Below are positions 14,173 through 20,194 of a DNA stretch of 20,194 nucleotides, piece after piece; the first letter of the stretch is position 1, and every line of letters starts with the position of its first letter. Under the pieces are notes generated by a model that was given only the letters and a program-made list of their open reading frames with translations, made no database searches and was not told the DNA's origin. The position numbers and the translations under genes were made by a program. Location: the NCBI GenBank assembly GCA_043800975.1, contig JAZDMK010000250.1:1-20194 (forward strand), written 5' to 3'. The stretch comes from JAZDMK01 sp043800975. GTDB taxonomy: Bacteria > Bacteroidota > Bacteroidia > Bacteroidales > JAHJDW01.

Positions 14173-15468
14173 ATGAAAAAGATATTTACATTATTAATTA
14201 TTGTTATACTGACAGCATACATTCAATGCATCTATGCGCAGGGCGGTTATGATGGAAAGCTGGGATATGGTTTTTCACCCAAAGGTCATCCGCTGGATTA
14301 TTCGCTTATGAGTGATTTTCTGGATGAAGTTGCGGGCACCTGCGACGGGGGTGTTGTGCTGGCCAACGGAAGCTGGCGCGAAAGTTTTTCATCAAGCGGC
14401 CTTATTCCCGGTTTTCAACGAACCATCAGCCTGCTGCAGCCCGCTCCCTATGCATATACCGATATGCTTGTCTTCGGGTGGGGCAGCCCCACAACGCCCT
14501 ATACGCTCTATCTGGACGTTCCCGGAAATGCAACCAACAACTGGACGAACAATACTGCCCGTACATTATTTCTGCAGATGCTGACGCATGCCGCCGATTC
14601 ACTTCAGCCGGCCTATCTCTTTATCGGAAATGAAATCAGTTTTTACTGGGCGCAGGATTCAACTGATTATCTGAACTGGGTGGATTTTTATTATGACGCA
14701 TATGATTCCATTAAAGTACATTCCCCTTCCACGCAGATAGGAACGGTATTCAACTACGAACATCTTTCAGGAAAGGGCGTGCAGATAGGCTGGAACACGC
14801 CTTACTGGAATTCGTTGCTTGCTTTCGATACTTCAAAAATCGACATATTAGGATTGACCGTTTATCCTTTTTTCAGTTATCCAACGGCCAATGACATTCC
14901 CACGAACTATCTCGACCCTGTATTCAGTATCATGGGCAACAAACCCATTGCCATTACAGAAACGGGATGGCCCTCCGACTCGCTTTTAGCCAACTGGTAT
15001 TGCTCGCCCCAGCAACAGGTGGACTATGTAAATAAGTTGTTTACTCTGATCGATGGACACAATGTGGATGTGGTGAACTGGCTTTTTTTGTATTACCTGA
15101 TGGATACAAGCACCGACGAAAATAAGCTTTGTGCCAGCATCTCGATGCACGACTCGATGGGAAATGCGCAGCCCGCTTTGCCTGTGTGGCTGTCGTATTG
15201 CATCAATGCCGGTGTGATTGAAAATACTGAAGGCGACTCGAACACGGAAGTGGAATTATTTCCCAATCCCGCTTCCGATCTGCTCAGCATACAGGCACCA
15301 CTGAAATCCGAAATCGAAATTTTTAACATGGAAAGACAAAGCATGAAACAAACCCTTGCGCGCAACATCACAACAACCCTTGATGTATCAGGCTTTGCAC
15401 CCGGAATGTATTTTGCGAAAGTGAAATGCGGGGAGGGTATTGTGGTGAAGAAATTTATTAAACAATGA
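14173..15468 (+). CDS. Secreted clan GH-A-like glycoside hydrolase with T9SS sorting domain
   Basis: 431 residues. The signal peptide (1-22) ends at IYAQ. The body has TIM-barrel glycosidase features: LFIGNEIS (Glu154, the likely acid/base at the end of strand 4) and IAITETGWPS (Glu263, the likely nucleophile on strand 7), the usual pair of clan GH-A. ETGWPS resembles GH17 beta-glucanases, while the overall length and DILGLTVYPF recall GH53-type barrels, so the family is left open. It would cleave an extracellular polysaccharide; the substrate cannot be read from sequence. Residues about 361-431 (VELFPNPASDLLSIQ to KKFIKQ) form a T9SS type-A sorting domain. It follows the 428-residue protein gene by 28 bp. 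GC content looks higher than in the next gene downstream. Confidence 0.82.
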   Translation: MKKIFTLLIIVILTAYIQCIYAQGGYDGKLGYGFSPKGHPLDYSLMSDFLDEVAGTCDGGVVLANGSWRESFSSSGLIPGFQRTISLLQPAPYAYTDMLVFGWGSPTTPYTLYLDVPGNATNNWTNNTARTLFLQMLTHAADSLQPAYLFIGNEISFYWAQDSTDYLNWVDFYYDAYDSIKVHSPSTQIGTVFNYEHLSGKGVQIGWNTPYWNSLLAFDTSKIDILGLTVYPFFSYPTANDIPTNYLDPVFSIMGNKPIAITETGWPSDSLLANWYCSPQQQVDYVNKLFTLIDGHNVDVVNWLFLYYLMDTSTDENKLCASISMHDSMGNAQPALPVWLSYCINAGVIENTEGDSNTEVELFPNPASDLLSIQAPLKSEIEIFNMERQSMKQTLARNITTTLDVSGFAPGMYFAKVKCGEGIVVKKFIKQ

Positions 15469-15473
15469 AAAAA

Positions 15474-15538
15474 GTGACAGGTTACAAGTGACGAGTAACC
15501 CTGCTTGCAGTAGGCAAGCGTAACCCGTAACCTGTCAC
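15474..15538. repeat. Long hairpin repeat after the glycosidase gene
   Basis: GTGACAGGTTAC (15474-15485) pairs perfectly with GTAACCTGTCAC (15527-15538). Inside the loop GCTTGC (15503-15508) pairs with GCAAGC (15514-15519). The element begins 5 bp after the stop codon. It could act as a terminator, though it lacks a T-tract, or be a genome-wide palindromic repeat. It is also rich in repeated GTGAC and GTAAC words. Confidence 0.75.
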
Positions 15539-15592
15539 CCGTAACTACTAATAAAAAAGAATTTTGGAACCTTTGGATGTTTCGGGGCATTA

Positions 15593-15688
15593 ATGATTAA
15601 AAGAGGAGTTCTTTACATACAAATTGTTGGACAAAGCATGCGTTGCTTCTTCGATATACTCAGGGACAAAGCGGAATTGATTGATTAG
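15593..15688 (+). other. Possible 31-residue small ORF upstream of the KAP gene
   Basis: An ATG at 15593 opens 31 codons (MIKRGVLYIQIVGQSMRCFF, then DILRDKAELID) ending 20 bp before the next start. The composition looks protein-like, and it could be a leader peptide or the remnant of a gene displaced by the incoming module. No promoter or homology supports it. Confidence 0.2.
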
Positions 15689-15708
15689 ACAAAGAAATTA
15701 ACTATATA

Positions 15709-18700
15709 ATGGATAAATTGCATCGTAGAAAATTTGCTAGAAAATTTAAAATCTTGATTATAAATCAAACAATTAATTTTCTGCGCTCTTTCAACAATAG
15801 ACCTACAATAATCACCGGTATTGCACTTGCTATTTTTATCTCCTTCTATCCATTTTTTGAAGACCTATATTTAAGGATTTTTGTTCACTACTTTCTTTCT
15901 TCATTTCAAAAAGATTGGATTGCTTATTCTCTAACTGTATTACTAATCGCTATTTCGATTTTTGTAGTAATAGTTAAAATAAAAAAAAGAAGACCATTCT
16001 GTTTTTATCCGAATTTATTAATAATTGTTTCGATTCTTATTGCATTTTATTTTTCAAATATTCAAAGACCAGAATATGAAACGAAAGAGTACGTCTTTTA
16101 TAACATAAAATTTATCAACCTCAAATTTTTTAGTATCTATTTTTCCGATATCATTTTCATTTCAATCATTCTTTTCGTTATACCAATTAAAAGAAAAAAC
16201 AATTGTCTTAAAAAAACCGGCTTGCCAAGATTGTTGGAGGACTCTTTTGATACCTTTAATAAAGTTGATTTATTCAACAGAAAGGATCAGGCAATACTAC
16301 TTTCAAAGCTCATTTCAAATTCTCATACTAAAAAATCATTTGCAATTGGTATAGAGGGCTCATGGGGTTCAGGCAAATCAGTTTTTATTGATTTTGTTGT
16401 TGATGAACTTTTAAAAAATATGAAAGACAATTTGTTTGTTCGATTTTATCCATGGCGATGTAAGGAATGTAAAAATATTATTGGTGATTTTCTTAAGCAA
16501 CTTGAAAATGCAATAAAGGAATTTTATCCAGAGATTTCAAAAGATATTGCAGGGTATGCAGATTCTATTAACACATTGGGGAATTCGTATGCAGATATGT
16601 TCATTAAAAACTCGAATTTTTTTAAAGAAGAATCAGATTCATACACACTATATGAAACGATAAGCAAAAAGTTAAGTAAAATTAATCAAAGGATTATAGT
16701 CGTCATTGATGATCTCGACAGATTGGATAAAGAAGAAATTATGGAAGTCCTTAAGATTGTTAGAAATACAGGGAATTTCCCTAACACATATTTTCTTTTA
16801 GCCTATCAAAGAGATTATATTGATTTTGCAATAAGCCAGATTAATGAAAAGAATTCTAGGAATTTTTTAGATAAAATAGTTCAATTAGAAGTAACACTGC
16901 CTTCAATCAGAAAAGATGACATCTTTGATAAAACGGTTGATTTTTTCAATAAGTACCTTAGAGACGATTTGAAGAAAGAGGCTGTAGATGCCATCACAAG
17001 TATTTATCATATCCAAGATTCTAACCAGTCTCAAATACCTCATACAGATGATTATAAAGATAATAATTTATTTTGTCATTTGATCAGTAACTTACGTGAT
17101 GTTGTTAGATTAATCAATTATTTGAATGCTAATTATCATAGCAGATTTGAAAATCTACTACTTTTAGACGAAATCATTTTACTTGAGCTTTTAAAAATGA
17201 AGTTTATTGATTTATTCTATTCAATAAAGGAAAAGAAGATTGTTCATTATGGTATAAATACAGACACACCAGTTTTAGTAATAGAAGATAATGAAAGAGA
17301 TTTATTTAAAAAACATTACTACGAGTACAATAGTTTCGCTTGTAATGCGATTGATATTTCTTTAAATTTTTTATTCAACAACGACACAGATAACCCAGAA
17401 AGAAACGAATACAAAAAAATTAAAAATTTAAACAATTTTAATTTATATTTTTATCCAGAATCATATAAAGAACTTAAAAATACTGAATTTAACACTTTAT
17501 TAAAAACATTTGAACCAGTAGGAACATCTGCATTTCTTAATAGGAATGGAATGATGAATCAGTTTATTAAAAAACTTATTAAAGTAGAAAAATTTAGTGA
17601 TTGCAATGAATTTGAAAATTGCATTTTATATTGTAGGTACTTTTATTCAGAAAATGATGCGGCGTTGATCATAAAAATTATTGAATCTCTTAAAAATGAT
17701 GTACAAAATTTTAAAAATTATTATAATGATAATAATGAGAGGTACTTTAGTTTTATTGAAAATTTCTTTTTAAATGCTAATTCTCCATATACTATTGAAT
17801 CAAGTATTGCAACTGAAATTCTTCAATATAAGCTACAAGAAGAATACCCGTCATATGTTGCATTAAATGTAGAAAAACTTCAAGGATTTTTAATGACATA
17901 TTTGTCAAAGTATATTGTAGAAGATCATGAATTAAACAAAATTTATTTTGCATTGTTTAAAAATTGTATTGATAGAATTGATAAAGTCAATACCAAGTTC
18001 ATTCATATAGATGAAGCCAAAGAAAAGATAAAAAACTTACTTAAAAAACATGAACGTAGTTTTATCGATGTCTTATTAATTGAACCTATAAAAGTTTCAA
18101 ATGGACATATTTACGCAATTAGACCTGAAATTGAAGACATCTTTAATAATTGGGATGATTTTGAAAACTTTATTAATGGATTTAGTGAATCAAGAGAAAT
18201 TCTTCTTTTGAAAACATTTTATAGACGATTTAAGATAGTATCATATAAACCCATTCATTTTCAAAAAGGCACTTTAGAAATAATAAGTGATCAAAATACA
18301 CTATCGTGTCTAAATACAAAATCAAATGAGTTAAGCAATGATACAATTGAAAATCATCCTTACCTAGAAAAAATCAGGATGCAAGACCCATTATTAAAAT
18401 ATTGCAAATGGATAAACTATCCAATTGAATTATCAGATACTGAAGCGAAAAGTGGTAGCAAGTATCATTTTAAAAGAGAAATGAATCTTGACCTGTCTAA
18501 GTTCAACTTAACATATGCAAAAATTGTTTTTGCAGTTGACGATTGGTTGACTTTGAATATTAATAACAAAATAGCTGTTACTAAGACTAACACTGGTTCA
18601 ACTATAGCTATTATGGATATAGATACCACGTTCTTTGAGCAAAATTATAATATTTTTGAGTTTGAAGTTGAAAACACAGCTGGTGGACCCAAGAGTACAA

Positions 18701-18762
18701 AAGACATGAATCCATACGGTTTAATTTATAGAATAGAATTACATCTAGAAGAAAAACAATAA
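15709..18762 (+). CDS. KAP-family P-loop NTPase with N-terminal membrane anchor
   Basis: 1017 residues. Four hydrophobic helices lie at about 33-50, 71-90, 102-116 and 143-160. The P-loop domain follows: Walker A GIEGSWGSGKS (214-224), the FYPWRC segment typical of KAP proteins (247-251), and Walker B IIVVIDDLDRL (329-339), with NTYFLLAYQRDYI after it. A long helical region fills the middle. The last ~100 residues (about 920-1017) look beta-rich: VDDWLTLNINNK, YNIFEFEVENTAGG and NPYGLIYRIELHLE resemble a galactose-binding-like jelly roll (inference). KAP NTPases are predicted membrane-linked ATPases that include the F-plasmid phage-exclusion protein PifA, so a defence role is plausible but not shown. 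In many KAP proteins the helices interrupt the NTPase domain; here they precede it. The gene is markedly more AT-rich than its neighbours, a sign of transfer. Confidence 0.85.
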   Translation: MDKLHRRKFARKFKILIINQTINFLRSFNNRPTIITGIALAIFISFYPFFEDLYLRIFVHYFLSSFQKDWIAYSLTVLLIAISIFVVIVKIKKRRPFCFYPNLLIIVSILIAFYFSNIQRPEYETKEYVFYNIKFINLKFFSIYFSDIIFISIILFVIPIKRKNNCLKKTGLPRLLEDSFDTFNKVDLFNRKDQAILLSKLISNSHTKKSFAIGIEGSWGSGKSVFIDFVVDELLKNMKDNLFVRFYPWRCKECKNIIGDFLKQLENAIKEFYPEISKDIAGYADSINTLGNSYADMFIKNSNFFKEESDSYTLYETISKKLSKINQRIIVVIDDLDRLDKEEIMEVLKIVRNTGNFPNTYFLLAYQRDYIDFAISQINEKNSRNFLDKIVQLEVTLPSIRKDDIFDKTVDFFNKYLRDDLKKEAVDAITSIYHIQDSNQSQIPHTDDYKDNNLFCHLISNLRDVVRLINYLNANYHSRFENLLLLDEIILLELLKMKFIDLFYSIKEKKIVHYGINTDTPVLVIEDNERDLFKKHYYEYNSFACNAIDISLNFLFNNDTDNPERNEYKKIKNLNNFNLYFYPESYKELKNTEFNTLLKTFEPVGTSAFLNRNGMMNQFIKKLIKVEKFSDCNEFENCILYCRYFYSENDAALIIKIIESLKNDVQNFKNYYNDNNERYFSFIENFFLNANSPYTIESSIATEILQYKLQEEYPSYVALNVEKLQGFLMTYLSKYIVEDHELNKIYFALFKNCIDRIDKVNTKFIHIDEAKEKIKNLLKKHERSFIDVLLIEPIKVSNGHIYAIRPEIEDIFNNWDDFENFINGFSESREILLLKTFYRRFKIVSYKPIHFQKGTLEIISDQNTLSCLNTKSNELSNDTIENHPYLEKIRMQDPLLKYCKWINYPIELSDTEAKSGSKYHFKREMNLDLSKFNLTYAKIVFAVDDWLTLNINNKIAVTKTNTGSTIAIMDIDTTFFEQNYNIFEFEVENTAGGPKSTKDMNPYGLIYRIELHLEEKQ

Positions 18763-18860
18763 ATGCTCAAAACATTCACACACTGCCTAGTGAAGTCGAA
18801 GTATACAACGCGTGCCTCTAATCCCAAAAATTCCTTAAATTTGAAGCAGACAATTAGAAA

Positions 18861-19148
18861 ATGAAAAAACACAGAGGTCAAAAACGTTATTTTTAAAATC
18901 TTCAGACAAAAAATGACAATTGGTCTGGGCTAAACTTCATAGATCCTGAAAAAGCTTGGTTTGACTTATGGCACACTCATTTTGACTGGAACGGTTATGG
19001 AAACAACAGTTTCAAAAGACGTAAACCTCACCTTGACAAATTATTTAGACATTTCGAATTACTTGCAGAAAGAGCAATGTCTTTAAAGACGGACTATCAA
19101 ATTTGTGCGACCCTATTTAACTTTGATAGTTATAGTGACGCATTATAG
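18861..19148 (+). pseudogene. Decayed small gene with an in-frame stop
   Basis: Frame from ATG 18861: MKKHRGQKRYF, then TAA (18894-18896), then the same frame continues open as NLQTKNDNWSGLNF, ending SDAL and TAG (19146-19148). The second part looks like real protein: aromatic WFDLWHTHFDWNGYGN, basic FKRRKPHLDKLFRHFELL, YQICATLFNF. Both halves are in one frame, so a single substitution (for example AAA to TAA) would explain the break. The 3' end also seems cut short, as no frame continues after 19148. I have a weak memory of similar KHRGQKRYF-starting proteins of unknown function in Bacteroidota, but assign none. A relic promoter box TAAATTTG lies at 18836-18843. It sits between the KAP gene and the metal transporter. 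Confidence 0.7.
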
Positions 19149-19210
19149 TCTGAATTGGCATTGACAATTTGAAATTAAGATCATCTTTAGATTATTAAAT
19201 CAAAATAGCA

Positions 19211-20020
19211 CTAATGCTTGTGAAAAACATAATGTGAATGATAATGTTTATGGGCTTCTTCGCCATGCTTATGAATATGTTCGTGAATAAGGTTTACGCT
19301 GATTAAAAACTTTTCATCATTTAAAATATCTTCTGCAGTCCCTATCTTTTCAATGGAATGATCCTCAGAAAGCACTGCTACCCTTGGTTGTAAATGATCA
19401 ATTAAATCCAGCTGATGGGTTGTGAATATAATTGTTTTACCTGCTCTGTGAAGTTCCGTCAGCAATTCAAGAAAGAATGATTGAGTTTTGGGATCAAGAC
19501 CGGAAAGAGGCTCGTCAACTAGCAATATTTCCGGGTTCATAGTGAGAACAGAAGCTATTGCCACTTTTTTCTTTTCCCCTCCCGAAAGCATATGAACCGC
19601 CCGATCTTTCAAATAATCAATATTGAGATATGATAAAGTTTCATCTGCTCTTTGGCGTGCTTCCTCAACAGACATATTCAACTGCAAAGGAGCAAATAAC
19701 AGTTCATCCAACACCGTTGGACAGAATAACTGAACATCTGAATTTTGGAAAACAAAAGCCATGCTTTTTCTCAATTTCAGATTAAGATCCTTATTATGGA
19801 TTGTTTTTTCAGTGATCTGATCACCTTTCAAAAAGACTTCGCCTGAATCTGGATAAACCAGCGCATTCATAATGTTCAACAGTGTTGATTTACCGCTTCC
19901 ATTCTGACCAATAATGCAGAACATCTCACCACTTTTTATTTCAAGCGAAATGTTTTTTAATGCAGGAATTTTTCCGAAATAGGAATAGGTTATGTTTTTT
20001 AATTCTATGACTTTATCCAT
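19211..20020 (-). CDS. cbiO: ECF-type cobalt/nickel transporter ATPase (CbiO-like) with His-rich tail
   Basis: 269 residues, a complete ABC ATPase: Walker A GQNGSGKS (38-45), Q-loop in VFQNSDVQLF (Gln92), signature LSGGE (145-149), Walker B ILLVDEP (165-171), D-loop SGLD and switch His202 in TTHQLD. The DVQLF segment after the Q-loop is characteristic of energy-coupling-factor ATPases. The gene starts 6 bp after the stop of a CbiQ-like permease, fitting an ECF uptake operon. The last 24 residues (246-269) contain ten His with Glu and Lys, a tail expected to bind Ni(II), Co(II) or Zn(II). The tail favours a metal substrate over a vitamin. The ATPase would be cytoplasmic, on the permease. Which metal cannot be told from sequence. 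Confidence 0.88.
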   Translation of the reverse strand: MDKVIELKNITYSYFGKIPALKNISLEIKSGEMFCIIGQNGSGKSTLLNIMNALVYPDSGEVFLKGDQITEKTIHNKDLNLKLRKSMAFVFQNSDVQLFCPTVLDELLFAPLQLNMSVEEARQRADETLSYLNIDYLKDRAVHMLSGGEKKKVAIASVLTMNPEILLVDEPLSGLDPKTQSFFLELLTELHRAGKTIIFTTHQLDLIDHLQPRVAVLSEDHSIEKIGTAEDILNDEKFLISVNLIHEHIHKHGEEAHKHYHSHYVFHKH

Positions 20021-20026
20021 GTGTGT

Positions 20027-20194
20027 TCAGATAAGAATGATTGTGATGCCGGCTGAAAGCATTATCAGTAGAAAATAAATGTCAGCAGGATTTAATTTTG
20101 ATTCTTTATTAAAATTTACTTTGCCACGATAGCCTTTTGAAATCATAGCAGAATATGTATTTTCGTAATTACTTCTTGCTTTTTTAAAAGCATC
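20027..20194 (-). CDS. cbiQ: CbiQ-like ECF transporter permease, C-terminal fragment
   Basis: An open frame enters from the right edge and gives 55 residues to a TGA at 20027-20029. It contains ENTYSAMISKGYRGKVNF, matching the conserved A(M/L)xxRG(Y/F)xG coupling motif of ECF permeases that docks on the ATPase. A final hydrophobic helix follows (ADIYFLLIMLSAGITIILI). The 5' end lies outside the window. Only 6 bp separate it from the ATPase gene, so they are one operon. The substrate-specific CbiM/NikM-type component would be expected further upstream. Confidence 0.8.
   Translation of the reverse strand, partial: DAFKKARSNYENTYSAMISKGYRGKVNFNKESKLNPADIYFLLIMLSAGITIILI

Noticed and set aside
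1..20194. tRNA or rRNA genes
   Set aside because: No cloverleaf with a GGTTCRA-type T-loop or conserved rRNA stretch was noticed in the intergenic regions on either strand.

Overview
The window is chromosomal DNA from a member of the Bacteroidota, most likely a free-living Sphingobacteriia/Chitinophagia-like lineage. Four encoded proteins end in a type IX secretion (Por) sorting domain, the likely promoters match the Bacteroidota -7 consensus TAnnTTTG, the CcmC-like protein has the NDPKLNG signature typical of the phylum, and the integrase resembles Bacteroidota conjugative-transposon integrases.

Layout. 1-521: 3' part of a lipoprotein gene, its lipobox cysteine codon lying at the window edge. 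528-1816 (minus): ccmB-ccmC, the membrane part of a haem exporter for cytochrome c maturation. 1830-9000 (minus): three tandem paralogues (about 640 residues each) of secreted Asp-box proteins with almost identical C-terminal sorting domains, similar promoters and matched hairpin terminators. The first two are separated by about 1 kb of mosaic repeats, a fourth 'orphan' terminator and a 21-bp tandem array. 9001-9784: intergenic repeats (short palindromes, an 8-bp tandem repeat between two 30-bp direct repeats). 9785-11005 (plus): a lone tyrosine recombinase followed by degenerate direct repeats.

11221-12780 (minus) and 12858-15468 (plus) form a divergent pair of exported-protein units from a 77-bp promoter region: an uncharacterised 519-residue protein on one side, and on the other a 428-residue exported protein followed by a clan GH-A-like glycosidase with a T9SS domain. 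15709-18762 (plus) is a strongly AT-rich gene for a large membrane-anchored KAP-type P-loop NTPase, flanked upstream by a hairpin repeat and downstream by a decayed small gene (18861-19148). It looks like a horizontally acquired, possibly anti-phage, module. 19211-20194 (minus) is the end of an ECF-type cobalt/nickel uptake operon: the C-terminus of a CbiQ-like permease and a CbiO-like ATPase with a histidine-rich tail.

The most notable items are the concertedly evolving T9SS paralogue block with its ghost terminator and 21-bp array, the integrase lacking the first catalytic arginine, and the KAP NTPase with N-terminal membrane helices and a C-terminal beta-rich domain beside a nonsense-mutated gene. 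No computation was run. Paralogy and motif statements come from reading the translations and the DNA by eye.
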